A stretch of 64,000 nucleotides of DNA, from positions 20,937 through 84,936 of the forward strand of contig CAYSEN010000001.1 of NCBI GenBank assembly GCA_964430335.1. The letters run 5' to 3'. The position numbers and the translations under genes were made by a program. The DNA comes from SIBU01 sp964430335. GTDB lineage: Bacteria; Patescibacteriota; Minisyncoccia; Phycocordibacterales; SIBU01. Under the pieces are notes generated by a model. The model did no database searches and was not told the DNA's origin. It saw only the letters and a program-made list of their open reading frames with translations. This document shows, piece after piece, positions 8,427 through 17,786 of this stretch; the first letter of the stretch is position 1, and every line of letters begins with the position of its first letter.

Positions 8427-9773
8427 TTAAAGCATTGTTCTAATCTGGTCTAATTCCTGGCTAAGACTCGTGTCCATTTTCAACTCCTCTTTAATCTTTT
8501 CACATGAATGAATCACTGTTGTATGGTCTCTGCCTCCTAATTTCTGACCAATCAAAGGATAAGATATTCTGAAATCCTCTCTTAAGATGTACATTACAAG
8601 CTGTCTTGGTTTTACTACTTCTTTTCTTCGGGTTTTTTCATAAATATCCGCTTCTTCTATGTTAAAGAAGCTTGCCACAGCCTTTGTTACTTCTTTAACC
8701 GAAATCGCTTTTTTAGGTTTCGCACTGTTTTTTATCAGATTTCTGACTTCAGCAATACCCAACTCTCTACCTTTGAGTTGAGATTGGCAGATTAGTACGT
8801 TTAGCATACCTTCAAGTTCTCGAATGTTTCCCTCAAGAGAGTTGGCTAGGTGATCTAAAACATCTTCTGAAACAGACACAGAAGACATCTGAGCTTTGGT
8901 TTTAAGAATAGCCAACCTTGATTCCCTATCAGGTGTAGGAATGTCTACTATCATACCCGCAGAAAATCTGGATTTTAATCGGTCTTCTAGATTTTGAATG
9001 TAATTTGGATGCTTATCAGATGAGAATACAATCTGCTTGTTACTTTCGTGCATAGTATTGAACAAATGGAACAACTCTTCCTGGGTTTTTTCTTTGTTTG
9101 AGAAGAATTGAATATCGTCCATGATTAAGATGTCATACTTTCTGTATTTATCCTTAAAAACATTGATTTTATTGGCTTGTACGGCGTTGATGTAATCTAT
9201 GGCGAACTTCTCTGAGGTCACGTAAAATATTTTTTTACTAGGGTTTTGTGCCCTAGCGTAATTGCCTATAGCTTGTATCAAGTGAGTTTTACCGTGCCCT
9301 GTGTTTCCGTAAATAAATAATGGGTTGTACACACTTCCTGGTTTTCTTGCCACAGCCTGAGCGGCGGCATGAGCCAATTCATTAAAAGGTCCAACAACAA
9401 AAGACTCAAACGTGTATTTTGGATTTAAGTTGTTCTCTTTATCAACATACACATCCTGTAGGGGTAACTCAGCGGTAGGACTTGGTTGTTGACTTCTCGC
9501 ATTCTCCGCTTCCCTTCTCTTGCCGTCATCCTTAGTGATTATGTATTCGAGCGCCCTTGTGTGCTCGTCGAGGTTTCTTAAGGACTTTAAGATTGTTTTG
9601 TGGTATTTGTTGAATAGCCAATCCTTAGCGAAGGCGTTTGGTACTGATATGAATACCACACCATCGTCTCTTTTGATTATCCTTGTATCCTTAAACCATG
9701 TGTTAAAGTTGGCTTTTGATACCGTCAGTTCGATTTCTCCTAGTACATTATTCCAGAGTTGCTCATTTTCCAT
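8427..9773 (-). CDS. dnaA: Chromosomal replication initiator protein DnaA
   Basis: DnaA binds origin boxes and opens the duplex. The 448-aa protein has domain I (about residues 1-85, LWNNVLGEIE...), a linker, an AAA+ domain with Walker A GNTGHGKTHL (about 156-165) and Walker B ILIMDDIQFF (about 215-224), and the C-terminal DNA-binding signature GGRDHTTVIHS (about 413-423). Length is normal. The gene is on the minus strand with the rpmH-rnpA-yidC-jag cluster diverging from it, the classical origin-region layout. A TATAAT at 9806-9801 predicts a leader of about 20 bases, so dnaA itself is probably not leaderless. Confidence 0.97.
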   Translation of the reverse strand: MENEQLWNNVLGEIELTVSKANFNTWFKDTRIIKRDDGVVFISVPNAFAKDWLFNKYHKTILKSLRNLDEHTRALEYIITKDDGKRREAENARSQQPSPTAELPLQDVYVDKENNLNPKYTFESFVVGPFNELAHAAAQAVARKPGSVYNPLFIYGNTGHGKTHLIQAIGNYARAQNPSKKIFYVTSEKFAIDYINAVQANKINVFKDKYRKYDILIMDDIQFFSNKEKTQEELFHLFNTMHESNKQIVFSSDKHPNYIQNLEDRLKSRFSAGMIVDIPTPDRESRLAILKTKAQMSSVSVSEDVLDHLANSLEGNIRELEGMLNVLICQSQLKGRELGIAEVRNLIKNSAKPKKAISVKEVTKAVASFFNIEEADIYEKTRRKEVVKPRQLVMYILREDFRISYPLIGQKLGGRDHTTVIHSCEKIKEELKMDTSLSQELDQIRTML

Positions 9774-9800
9774 AGTTTGAATGATTATTTAAGTCGTCTC

Positions 9801-9806
9801 ATTATA
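9801..9806 (-). promoter_or_regulatory. -10 box of dnaA
   Basis: TATAAT on the minus strand; the start site is expected near 9794, giving a leader of about 20 bases before ATG 9773. Confidence 0.45.
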
Positions 9807-9923
9807 TACTTATTTATAAAGGCATGAACTTGTGGAAAATCGTGAGATATGTTTATAATGTGTGAACAGTTTGGGGATAACGATACTCAACAATATAAAT
9901 TTCAAGTATTTACTTAATCTAAT

Positions 9924-10058
9924 ATGTCTTTTACATACAAACCAAAAAGAAAAAAGAGAGCTCGAACCCACGGTTTTCTTGTTAGACAAGCAAAACACGG
10001 AGGTAAGAGAGTGATAAAGAGCCGAAGAAGAAAGGGTCGCAAGAAGCTTACCGTCTAG
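9924..10058 (+). CDS. rpmH: 50S ribosomal protein L34
   Basis: A 44-codon frame reading MSFTYKPKRKKRARTHGFLV and continuing with RQAKHGGKRVIKSRRRKGRK to a TAG stop at 10056. The RKKR...HGFLVR...GGKRVIKSRRRKGRKKL pattern is the L34 signature, a small basic protein deep in the large ribosomal subunit. It is the first gene of the rpmH-rnpA-yidC-jag cluster that diverges from dnaA. A TACTTA hexamer ends seven bases before the ATG. Confidence 0.96.
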   Translation: MSFTYKPKRKKRARTHGFLVRQAKHGGKRVIKSRRRKGRKKLTV

Positions 10059-10086
10059 TCTTCATCTCAATAGGTCATTTAATTTA

Positions 10087-10437
10087 ATGATCCCCTCAAA
10101 AAGAAAGGTTGGAAAACACCTATTTAAAGCCGTTTTATCCAAAAACCGGTCATTTCATTCTGATCATTTTAATTTAAAAATAAGCAATATTGGTAAAAAT
10201 AAGGCTAAGTTTTCGGTTGTAGTGTCTAAAAAGGTTGAAAAAACCGCAGTTAACAGGAACCTAACCAAAAGAAGGGTTTATGGTGTATGCAGACCGTTGA
10301 TAAAAGACGTTGTTTCTGGAACTGTTGGTGTGTTTTTCGTGAAGAAAAGCGTTGTAGGTATACCTTTCAATGATTTGGAGCTAGAAGTCAAAAATCTGAT
10401 TAGTAAAACTGGTATCATCTCAAAAATTACGCTATAG
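10087..10437 (+). CDS. rnpA: Ribonuclease P protein component
   Basis: RnpA assists the catalytic RNase P RNA in removing 5' leaders from pre-tRNAs. The 116-aa basic protein shows the family core: FSVVVSKKVEKTAVNRNLTKRRVYGVCR, with the RNR-type element as VNRNLTKRR (about residues 55-63). It lies 28 bases after rpmH and 9 bases before yidC, the standard order. The C-terminal part is short but complete for the family. Confidence 0.93.
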   Translation: MIPSKRKVGKHLFKAVLSKNRSFHSDHFNLKISNIGKNKAKFSVVVSKKVEKTAVNRNLTKRRVYGVCRPLIKDVVSGTVGVFFVKKSVVGIPFNDLELEVKNLISKTGIISKITL

Positions 10438-10446
10438 TGTTGGCTA

Positions 10447-11172
10447 ATGATAAGCCATATATTTAACCTAGTGTTTTACCAGCCGTTGTATAACGGCCTC
10501 ATTCTTTTGATGGATCTTATTCCTTGGGCTGACGCGGGGGTCTGTGTTGTTATTTTTACAATACTGGTTAAGCTCGCCCTATTCCCTATTTCCCAGAAGG
10601 CCACAATCACTCAGCTTAAATTAAAGGCTCTAGAACGCGACTTAGCTGAGCTCAAGGAAAAGCATAAGGATGACAAAGAGGCTTACACTAGAGCCACTCT
10701 AGCTTTTTATAAAGAAAAGGATGTTAATCCATTCTCGACTTTTTTCCTCACCTTAATTCAAATACCTATAATTTTAAGTCTTTACTACATTTTTTACAGC
10801 GGAGGATTACCTGTGGTTGATAAAGCAATCCTATATTCTTTTGTTAAGGTTCCTGAGGTTGTCATGCACTTTTTAGGGTTTATAGATATTACACATGGTA
10901 GTATTTATCTAGCAGTTTTGGTTGCCGTCAGTCAGTATTTCCAAATTAAATTTTCAATGCCAGATCAAAAACCTCACACCCCTGGCACTTCAATGAAAGA
11001 TGATTTTGCAAAGGTTCTAAATTTACAAATGAGATATTTCTTACCAGCTTTTGTAGGAGTCATTGCCTACAATATTTCTGGCGCCGTCTCTCTTTATTGG
11101 ATCACTAGCAATCTTTTTGCCATAGGTCAGGAAATTTATGTAAGAAAGTCCTTTTTAAAAAGAACAACATAA
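10447..11172 (+). CDS. yidC: Membrane protein insertase YidC/Oxa1
   Basis: Inserts and folds inner-membrane proteins, alone or with SecYEG. The 241-aa protein corresponds to the conserved Oxa1 core and lacks the large periplasmic domain of proteobacterial YidC. Hydrophobic segments lie at about residues 28-48, 98-118, 148-165 and 198-228; the cytoplasmic hairpin between the first two is charged (LERDLAELKEKHKDDKEA). It begins with a short amphipathic stretch rather than a lipoprotein signal. The gene sits between rnpA and jag, supporting the call. Confidence 0.94.
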   Translation: MISHIFNLVFYQPLYNGLILLMDLIPWADAGVCVVIFTILVKLALFPISQKATITQLKLKALERDLAELKEKHKDDKEAYTRATLAFYKEKDVNPFSTFFLTLIQIPIILSLYYIFYSGGLPVVDKAILYSFVKVPEVVMHFLGFIDITHGSIYLAVLVAVSQYFQIKFSMPDQKPHTPGTSMKDDFAKVLNLQMRYFLPAFVGVIAYNISGAVSLYWITSNLFAIGQEIYVRKSFLKRTT

Positions 11173-11181
11173 ATAAAATCT

Positions 11182-11670
11182 ATGCCTTTAGATAACACGG
11201 TTGAAATCATAAAGAATATTCTAGGTTTAATGGGTTTAAGGTTTGATTCGGTGGAGAAGGTTGAAGATTCGAAATCGAATTATTTTAAGTATTTAATAAA
11301 AACAGAAGAATCGGGAGTATTGATAGGTCCAAACGGAGCGAATCTAGATGCTTTAAATTACTTAGTACGAAAAATTGTTAGTAAGCAAAATGGCGACGAA
11401 ACCTCAGCTAAGTTCTCTATTGATGTGAATGGATATCACGATAAAGCCCTTGAGTCCTTGAAGACTAAGGCAAAAATAATGAGCGACAGAGCCAAATCTT
11501 TTAAAATTGATGTAGAACTAGACCCTATGTCGTCTTACGAGAGAATGATCGTTCACTCACACCTCGAAGGTGTTCCAGAAATTAAAACCGAATCAATCGG
11601 TGAAGGTTCTAGTAGAAGAGTGGTAATAAAATATATCGGAGCTGTCTCGAATCCAGAGAAATTTATTTAA
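11182..11670 (+). CDS. jag: Jag/KhpB-like KH-R3H RNA-binding protein
   Basis: The 162-aa protein has a KH domain with the GxxG-type loop in LIGPNGANLDALNYLV (about residues 47-62) and a C-terminal R3H domain with ERMIVHSHL (about 118-126) and the GEGSSRRVVIKYIG strand (about 138-151). The N-terminal Jag domain of longer homologues is missing. In other bacteria Jag/KhpB binds RNA and influences cell-wall elongation and division. Position directly after yidC is typical. Its stop overlaps by four bases the stop of the convergent gene at 11667. Confidence 0.92.
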   Translation: MPLDNTVEIIKNILGLMGLRFDSVEKVEDSKSNYFKYLIKTEESGVLIGPNGANLDALNYLVRKIVSKQNGDETSAKFSIDVNGYHDKALESLKTKAKIMSDRAKSFKIDVELDPMSSYERMIVHSHLEGVPEIKTESIGEGSSRRVVIKYIGAVSNPEKFI

Positions 11671-12908
11671 TTTGATCCGAGTCTAAGGCTCCAGATATGA
11701 TAATCAATTTTGTTGGTTATCATTAGGTAATCTTCTTTAGGGCTAAGCATGAGGTTCATTCCGTCTATATCTTTCTTAGCGTAGTCTTTCAATCTCAATA
11801 GTAATTCCCCTGATCCGGTATCCGTATTTATTTTCCATATTTCATCTGAAAACAAAACTTGTCCTTTATACCAAGAGTCCGGGTACAAACCTTGCGGAAT
11901 ATATGATGGAACACTGCAATAGATAATTTCTTGGTTATTCTTTGACCAGACACATTTTTCTGGGAATGTAGAAACTGGCGTGTCGGTTACCTTCCCTGTT
12001 TTGAAGGAATAGATCTTAAAATTTATTCCACCTGATGTGCTTTCCGAATAAACTGCGCGCTCGCCTTTCAAATCAGTTTTAGTGGTCAGTCCATTTATGT
12101 TAGATATCGCCTTTGTTAATTGGCCGTTTTTAGCATTTAGCATAAACATTACCCCACCGGCGCCTGCAGATGGTTTCGATGTTATTGTGATAATGTTTGA
12201 GCTAGGCCAATCAACTAGCCACTCCGTAAGTGGTGAATCAAAAATTTGTGTCCTTTTAGCGTTATCAAAATCTGCCACAATTCCGTTACTGCCAACCGAA
12301 CTCTGGAGTAAATAAAAGATTTTATCTTTGTCTGGGTTGATTGTGATTGATTTGATATTTTCCGCCATAAAATTACCACCCAAAGCACCGTCTGGATGAT
12401 CAGAGTTTTTGTCCTGTATGTAGGCGTTGTATGACTTTATGTTATCGCTATCATCCTCCGCGTATCTTATTATTATTTTCTTCCCTGTTTTGTCCCAAAT
12501 CGCTTCTTCGATTTTTGGAATGGTCGTGTTGGTCACTCGATCCTCGGCGTCATTTTGGGGACTAACATTGTATACATTACCTGTCCCTTTTTCTATAAAG
12601 CTAACAATAATATTTGACGAACTCGCCGTGATTGTCGCTCCTGCAATCGGTCTGGTTGAGAGTTCTTTTAAAACAGGGATAAACGCGTTTCCTGTCGGTG
12701 TTTCGCTCTGGCTGGGTGTGCTAGTACCGATGTTTGTTTCTGGGCTGGGATTCTCACCTCCTGGGAAGGGGTTTTCGATTTTAGGGTTTTGGTTTTGGTT
12801 TGAATCTACCTTATTGTTATTTTTTGTATAAAAATAGAAAACAAGCAGGCCTCCTGAAACCAGAAGCAAAACCAAAATAATTATGATGATAGCGGTTTTT
12901 TTAGACAT
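11667..12908 (-). CDS. Membrane-anchored propeller-like protein, end of T4SS-like cluster
   Basis: The 413-aa protein has an N-terminal membrane anchor (about residues 5-27), a linker rich in Asn, Pro, Ser and Thr (about 30-80), and an exported region made of repeated strand patterns such as EEAIWDKTGKKIIIRYAED, SITINPDKDKIFYLL and EKCVWSKNNQEIIYC, which look like PD40/WD40-type propeller blades. No catalytic motif is visible. Its ATG directly follows the stop of the upstream pilin-like gene, so it is probably translationally coupled. It is the last gene of the minus-strand secretion-like cluster and may be an extracytoplasmic accessory part. Confidence 0.75.
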   Translation of the reverse strand: MSKKTAIIIIILVLLLVSGGLLVFYFYTKNNNKVDSNQNQNPKIENPFPGGENPSPETNIGTSTPSQSETPTGNAFIPVLKELSTRPIAGATITASSSNIIVSFIEKGTGNVYNVSPQNDAEDRVTNTTIPKIEEAIWDKTGKKIIIRYAEDDSDNIKSYNAYIQDKNSDHPDGALGGNFMAENIKSITINPDKDKIFYLLQSSVGSNGIVADFDNAKRTQIFDSPLTEWLVDWPSSNIITITSKPSAGAGGVMFMLNAKNGQLTKAISNINGLTTKTDLKGERAVYSESTSGGINFKIYSFKTGKVTDTPVSTFPEKCVWSKNNQEIIYCSVPSYIPQGLYPDSWYKGQVLFSDEIWKINTDTGSGELLLRLKDYAKKDIDGMNLMLSPKEDYLMITNKIDYHIWSLRLGSN

Positions 12909-14003
12909 TTAATTATTTGGCCAATTTCTGCAACTAAGTAGAATATGACTCTTGCCAGATGTCTGACCTGTTTGATCCGCACAAGCCTTTTTAATAATTT
13001 CGATTGTTTCATCGGCTTTTTTTCTTATTGCCTTTGCTAGCTCTGGGTCACTATACTGATTATTTGCCCTACTTATTGCGGCGACAGCTTCATTGTCTAC
13101 CGTTCTCATCATCTCGTTGGCAATCTTAGAGTTCCCTTTGTTTATATCGTTGAAGGCTATGAACGGAGCGGTAATATTTAAATTTTGAAATTTATCTAAC
13201 TCCAATTTTTTAGCAGCGGGCTCGTCATTGAACCTAAGCATGTCTTTTATTTCGTTGTTAAAACTACCAATCATTAATTTTTGATAGCCTGACGCATTTT
13301 GAGCACTATCAGCAGACAGGTCATTTACCGTCTGATTAACAGCAAGTCTCCTATTCATTTCTATTGCTTTTTGTGATTCCATTTGCAACGCGTCTTTTTC
13401 CAGTTTATCAGCTGCGTCCCTCATGGCCACATAAGATTCTGGACTGGTTGCCTGATCCATTTGAGACCGGATCTGATTAGCCGTGGCCTTCTTTTCATCG
13501 GCGGTTTTTGTTACGTCAGCAACTTCTTGTCGCAATTTAGTATAAAGATTATCGAGGGTTTGAAGATCTGTCGGAGCCAGAATTTCTTTACCAGCCTTTG
13601 CCTGCTTCCAGAATAGAAAATTCATACTCACGAGCGTTGGGTCAATGGTATACAAAATAATGTAGGAAGTAAGAGCAAGTATAAGCCCTCCAATAGCTCG
13701 CTCTATTCTCGCCTTCCCTTCCTCTTTTCCTGTAATAGCGTCGGTCGATAGGTATTCAAAACCGCCAAGAACTATCATTAAGAATGCCAAAATACCTGCT
13801 AAAGCAATCCCGACTTTAAATGAACCAATTAAATAAACAGAAAGGTTGGTAGCACATGGTGGAGTGGCACAGTTGGGCGTCGTGCCTGGGATAGGCGCAA
13901 GTGGTACATAGTCAGCTGCCGAGAGTGTTAAAACTGGTAAAAGAAAAAAACTTAGGATTAGCAGAGTTTTAAATAGGCTGTTTTTTATTTTTTTTAATCG
14001 CAT
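12909..14003 (-). CDS. VirB2/TrbC-like pilin-type membrane protein with long tail
   Basis: The 364-aa product starts with a signal peptide (about residues 1-30, ending LTLSAA). Two hydrophobic segments follow (about 57-82 and 102-122) separated by a short charged loop (GKEEGKARIERA). This N-terminal part matches the small two-helix pilin layout of VirB2/TrbC proteins. The remaining about 240 residues are helical and charged with no recognised domain, which is longer than a usual pilin. It lies five bases after the upstream gene in the cluster. Pilin-like assignment is by topology and context. Confidence 0.7.
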   Translation of the reverse strand: MRLKKIKNSLFKTLLILSFFLLPVLTLSAADYVPLAPIPGTTPNCATPPCATNLSVYLIGSFKVGIALAGILAFLMIVLGGFEYLSTDAITGKEEGKARIERAIGGLILALTSYIILYTIDPTLVSMNFLFWKQAKAGKEILAPTDLQTLDNLYTKLRQEVADVTKTADEKKATANQIRSQMDQATSPESYVAMRDAADKLEKDALQMESQKAIEMNRRLAVNQTVNDLSADSAQNASGYQKLMIGSFNNEIKDMLRFNDEPAAKKLELDKFQNLNITAPFIAFNDINKGNSKIANEMMRTVDNEAVAAISRANNQYSDPELAKAIRKKADETIEIIKKACADQTGQTSGKSHILLSCRNWPNN

Positions 14004-14008
14004 TTTAT

Positions 14009-15022
14009 TTAAAATTGAACCTCACTTGTTTTTCCAAAACTCAAAGAGATGTCATTTGCTGCCATTTGGAACATCTTATCTGGGTTTGAAATTTGAAGGC
14101 TTACAAAGGATACACCTTTTGTGTCTTTGTCTTGCCTAAAAATTAAAGTGCTTTTGTTACCAGAATTTACAATGTTGCCATTTTGTCTCCATTCATATTT
14201 CAAATTATTACCTTCCCTCTCTTTTGCGCCAATAAAATATGGAATACCGACAATGCTTATTTCAGATTGACTAAGTACTGTATTGCTACTTAAGGCTCTG
14301 TTGTACTGTATTCCATATATAGGACTGTTTTCATAAAACAAGAGTTGAGGCAGTTGAGGTGCTAGGGAAATTGTTTTTGAAGCGTTGTATTTTTTATCTA
14401 ACGTGGACACATCTACTGATATTTTAACTGTGTTTGGCAACGTTCCGCCAGTGTAAATCATGTAATTTTTACCTAAACCTGAGGCTTGGGAAACTGCATC
14501 TCCGTCTATTGACCACGTGTATACTAGATTTTTAGAAGATTCCTGAACGCCTCCGATAACAATGTTTGGCACTGCGACAATCTTAACACTCCCCTGCATT
14601 GGATAGATGGCCTTACCTTTATAGAAAGGAGGTGTATAGGATTGTGCCTCCCAAATCAAATCCACATTTGCCGGGTTAATGTTTAGAGTTTGTTGGTATG
14701 ATTGCCCATTCTTGTCTTTTATTAAAACAAGAATGTTTGTACTGCTACCAATGGGGCCAGTTTTAAACATTAATGTTTTGTCACCAGTGGCCTCCTTTTC
14801 TAGTTGACCGTTAATGAACCAAGATATTTCAGTTCGGTTTAAATCAATTGCATAGCTCTCCAAATTAACTTTAACGAATTGGTTTGGTCCGGGATAAGTA
14901 GGATCAGTGGTTATCAGTATGTTGTTTGAACTTCCAGAACCGCCTAATACTTGAAGGTCGGCAAATGATACTAAAGGTAATAAAAATAAAGCTATGAGAA
15001 ATGTGATTGAAACAGGTTTCAT
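14009..15022 (-). CDS. Secreted Ig/PKD-like repeat protein of T4SS-like cluster
   Basis: A 337-aa protein with a signal peptide (residues 1-21, ending LVSFA) and at least three beta-rich repeats of about 95-105 residues. Each holds a W-x-I/R-x-G type turn: ISWFINGQLEKEATG, YTWSIDGDAVSQASG and YEWRQNGNIVNSGN. These resemble PKD/Ig-like domains. An extended -10 (TGaTAAAAT) ends eight bases before the ATG, so besides read-through from the operon it may have its own leaderless promoter. Likely an exported structural part; no enzyme motif. Confidence 0.75.
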   Translation of the reverse strand: MKPVSITFLIALFLLPLVSFADLQVLGGSGSSNNILITTDPTYPGPNQFVKVNLESYAIDLNRTEISWFINGQLEKEATGDKTLMFKTGPIGSSTNILVLIKDKNGQSYQQTLNINPANVDLIWEAQSYTPPFYKGKAIYPMQGSVKIVAVPNIVIGGVQESSKNLVYTWSIDGDAVSQASGLGKNYMIYTGGTLPNTVKISVDVSTLDKKYNASKTISLAPQLPQLLFYENSPIYGIQYNRALSSNTVLSQSEISIVGIPYFIGAKEREGNNLKYEWRQNGNIVNSGNKSTLIFRQDKDTKGVSFVSLQISNPDKMFQMAANDISLSFGKTSEVQF

Positions 15023-15030
15023 GTACTAAT

Positions 15031-15039
15031 ATTTTATCA
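15031..15039 (-). promoter_or_regulatory. Internal extended -10 box, leaderless
   Basis: TG-a-TAAAAT on the minus strand ends eight bases before ATG 15022, inside the secretion-like cluster. Confidence 0.45.
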
Positions 15040-15049
15040 CAGAAAAAAA

Positions 15050-15952
15050 TTATTCAGTTAAGCTGTTTTCCTCATCTTCTTTAGCCTTTTTTCTTTGACC
15101 GTAAGAGAGAGATAAATCTAGCAAATTACTTCTAAACTTTAAGGCGTCTTTGCTTTTTTGCCTCTCCTCGTTGTTTGCGCTCCCCCTTAGGTCTAGGCTG
15201 TTAGGATCTGAAGCGTCATCTTCCGCCCCTTGGTCAGAATTATTGTTACTATAACTTCTGCTTTCACGACTGGTCTGCCTTCTCGAGGTTTTTTGTTTCG
15301 GTGTGCTGTTTCTGTTGTTTTGATTTTCCTCCCCGATTGCTCCTTCATTGTTGTCTCCCAATTCACCACCATCTGAGTCTCCGTTTTCTTGATCATCATC
15401 CCCCTCCTCATCTTCGTCATCTAATTCCGGAGGAACGGATTCGTTTTCTGCCACCTCACCCGCTAGAGAGGCTCCTTCGGCACCAGCACCTACTTCTGCC
15501 CCTACCCCAGAGGCCACAGCTCCTTCAGCTGCCAAAGAAGCACCTCCTGTTTCAGGAGCCAAAGCCACAGCTCCGGCAGCCACCGCGACTTTTGCAATTT
15601 TTGCTAATTTCTTTTCAGCTTCTACGGAAGCGTACATTACAATCCCGTCTAAAAACCAAAATGGCATCGCGTCTACGTCAGGAATCTCTTCTAGTAAAAA
15701 CCCTAAACTGACAGTTAGTATTTTAGGTGCGTCAAAATTTACTCCTCTTAAATATAGATATGTCGGCCAAGCAAGTCCTGTAGCGAAGCTAATAAAACGA
15801 TTCAAGAGTGTCCCTACAGTTGCTATGAAAGGAATTCCAATCCAATCCAACACAAATTGGGCAATATCAATAATGCCGAGAATGGATATAACCATTCCCC
15901 ACTCTAGTTTGCTGATGTTTGGGCCACTTTTTTTAGCTTTTTTCTCGGCCAT
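15050..15952 (-). CDS. Membrane protein with acidic low-complexity tail
   Basis: The 300-aa protein has a lysine-rich N-terminus (MAEKKAKKSG), hydrophobic segments at about residues 20-45, 50-72 and 76-92, an Ala/Gly-rich region (about 118-165), then a low-complexity acidic and Asn-rich stretch (about 170-265) including runs of Asp and Glu, and a short basic C-terminal helix. I recognise no domain. It starts 12 bases after the VirB4 ATPase stop, inside the cluster, and could be a membrane partner of that ATPase. Confidence 0.75.
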   Translation of the reverse strand: MAEKKAKKSGPNISKLEWGMVISILGIIDIAQFVLDWIGIPFIATVGTLLNRFISFATGLAWPTYLYLRGVNFDAPKILTVSLGFLLEEIPDVDAMPFWFLDGIVMYASVEAEKKLAKIAKVAVAAGAVALAPETGGASLAAEGAVASGVGAEVGAGAEGASLAGEVAENESVPPELDDEDEEGDDDQENGDSDGGELGDNNEGAIGEENQNNRNSTPKQKTSRRQTSRESRSYSNNNSDQGAEDDASDPNSLDLRGSANNEERQKSKDALKFRSNLLDLSLSYGQRKKAKEDEENSLTE

Positions 15953-15964
15953 TTGCTAAGGGTT

Positions 15965-17782
15965 TTACTTCTGGTCGCTGCTTTCCAAATCTTGTTTTGC
16001 CTGCTTGATCGCAAGTAGTTGTGACGGGTCTGAGGTGATGATCTGGTCTTCAGTGTACGAAGCGATCACTTTTATAGCGACGTGCTTTAGTCCCACGAAG
16101 AAAATTCCCTCACCTACGTCCGATTCGAGTAGCAGATATTTTTCTTCATCAGTAAGACTAAAAGTTTTTTGAATTTTATCAATAGACGAGGGTGATTGTT
16201 TTAGCAACATTTGAATAGAAGAGTTCGTGATGATAGGTAGTCCGTATGGAGATTTTAGGAAGTCGTCCACGTCTTGAGTAATGGTTGAAAGACCAAGGTA
16301 ATATTTTCTTCCTCTTTTTGCCAGTCCAAGTAGGAATGAAGCCGTATCTTCTGATTTCATCATCCACCAAGCCTCGTCGATAACCAAAAGTCTTTTCTTA
16401 AGGTTTTTACGAATGGCGTTCCAGATGTAGTGCATGACTATATACATCGCCACCGGCTTTAGTTCATCTTCCATGTCTCTAAGAGAAAATACGATAAATT
16501 TACTATCAATATCGATGTTTGAAGGTCGGTTAATAAAACCAGCCCAAGTTCCTCTTGTGTATTTACTTAGTCTTTGGACCAAAGAGTCCGCTCCTTCCAT
16601 TCCAGCCAATACCAATTCAAAATCAGACAGAAGTGGTGGCTCTACATTTCTAAAATCTGAATCAGGTGAAATGTCTTTGAGTGCGTACGTTTCGCTGATT
16701 GCGCGGTCTATAAGAGCGTCTTCCTCTGGTGTTAGGCCCCCTAACATGATTCTGAAAAGGCCAACAAGGTTAATTATGTTAGAGCGTAAAACATCTGCTG
16801 GTGACTCGTCTTCTCTTGGAATAGGCAAATCAAATGGGTTTATATGATGACTTGAGTTTAGTGAAATCGTAAAGTACTTCCCTCCCGTAGCCTCTGCCAT
16901 ATATTCGTATTCTCTTTCAGGATCAATCACGATAACTTCTGTATCAAACATCAAAGTTCTTAAAATTTCCAATTTGGTATTGTAACTTTTACCAGAACCA
17001 GATTTCGCAAAAGTAATTGAGTTGTAGTTTTCCAAACTAAATCGATCAAAAAGCACAAGCGAAGAATTATGTCTGTTGATTCCGTACAAAATACCTTTGT
17101 CAGAAGTTAGGTCGAAAGAAGTGAATGGAAAAAGCGAAGAAAGAGGTTCAGAATTTAACTTCGAATGAATCATGAGTTCATCCTTAGCCATTGGCATAAC
17201 ACTTCGGAAACCTTGTTCTTGTTGGAAGAGTGCAGGCTTAATGTAAATCAATTTCGATTCCAAAAGTGATTTTATCTCCGACTCAATTTTGTCGAGCTCT
17301 GCATCAGAGTCTGCGTAAATAGACATGTACAGACCAACATCAAATAATTTTTCCTGAGCTTGCATCAAATTGTCACGCAACCTCTCAAGGTCTTGATATG
17401 CAGTATCTAGCATCGGGTCTCTGACCAGCCCTTTTTTCTCCCTAGTGCTGATTTGGCTTTGAACCTCGGCCACTTTTTTCTGAAATTGTCTCAAGACAGT
17501 GGCTGTGTCTATCGGGTGAATCATTATGGAAATATCAAAAACCTTGTCTAGGTTTATGATAGGAGAAAACCACCCAGCTGAAAGAAATCTAGGATATGAA
17601 ATTACGAAAAAAGTTCTTACGATTTTATCACCCAAGTTTAGCGCTCTCGGACTAACCTTTAGAGCTGATGGTGCTATAACATCCTTAAGCTCTAATACAC
17701 CTGCCTCGTAAATTTCTTGTGGAAGAATCGAGGCGATGTCTGGAGTCTTATCTTTGCTTTTTAGAAAATCAAATAATCCCAT
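15965..17782 (-). CDS. virB4: VirB4-like type IV secretion ATPase
   Basis: The 605-aa protein has an N-terminal CagE/TrbE/VirB4-type domain (about residues 20-230) followed by a RecA-like ATPase domain with Walker A AKSGSGKS (about 253-260) and Walker B RLLVIDEAWWMMK (about 466-478), matching the VirB4/TraC motor that powers type IV secretion or pilus assembly at the inner membrane. I start it at ATG 17782 (MGLFDFLKSKDK), four bases after the upstream stop; the frame is open 35 codons further but that part overlaps the upstream gene. No Shine-Dalgarno site is seen, so coupling is likely. Confidence 0.92.
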   Translation of the reverse strand: MGLFDFLKSKDKTPDIASILPQEIYEAGVLELKDVIAPSALKVSPRALNLGDKIVRTFFVISYPRFLSAGWFSPIINLDKVFDISIMIHPIDTATVLRQFQKKVAEVQSQISTREKKGLVRDPMLDTAYQDLERLRDNLMQAQEKLFDVGLYMSIYADSDAELDKIESEIKSLLESKLIYIKPALFQQEQGFRSVMPMAKDELMIHSKLNSEPLSSLFPFTSFDLTSDKGILYGINRHNSSLVLFDRFSLENYNSITFAKSGSGKSYNTKLEILRTLMFDTEVIVIDPEREYEYMAEATGGKYFTISLNSSHHINPFDLPIPREDESPADVLRSNIINLVGLFRIMLGGLTPEEDALIDRAISETYALKDISPDSDFRNVEPPLLSDFELVLAGMEGADSLVQRLSKYTRGTWAGFINRPSNIDIDSKFIVFSLRDMEDELKPVAMYIVMHYIWNAIRKNLKKRLLVIDEAWWMMKSEDTASFLLGLAKRGRKYYLGLSTITQDVDDFLKSPYGLPIITNSSIQMLLKQSPSSIDKIQKTFSLTDEEKYLLLESDVGEGIFFVGLKHVAIKVIASYTEDQIITSDPSQLLAIKQAKQDLESSDQK

Positions 17783-17786
17783 ATTT

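Noticed and set aside
15301..15711. Pro/Leu/His-rich plus-strand ORF of 136 codons
   Set aside because: It is the complement of the acidic low-complexity tail of the real minus-strand gene at 15050-15952.
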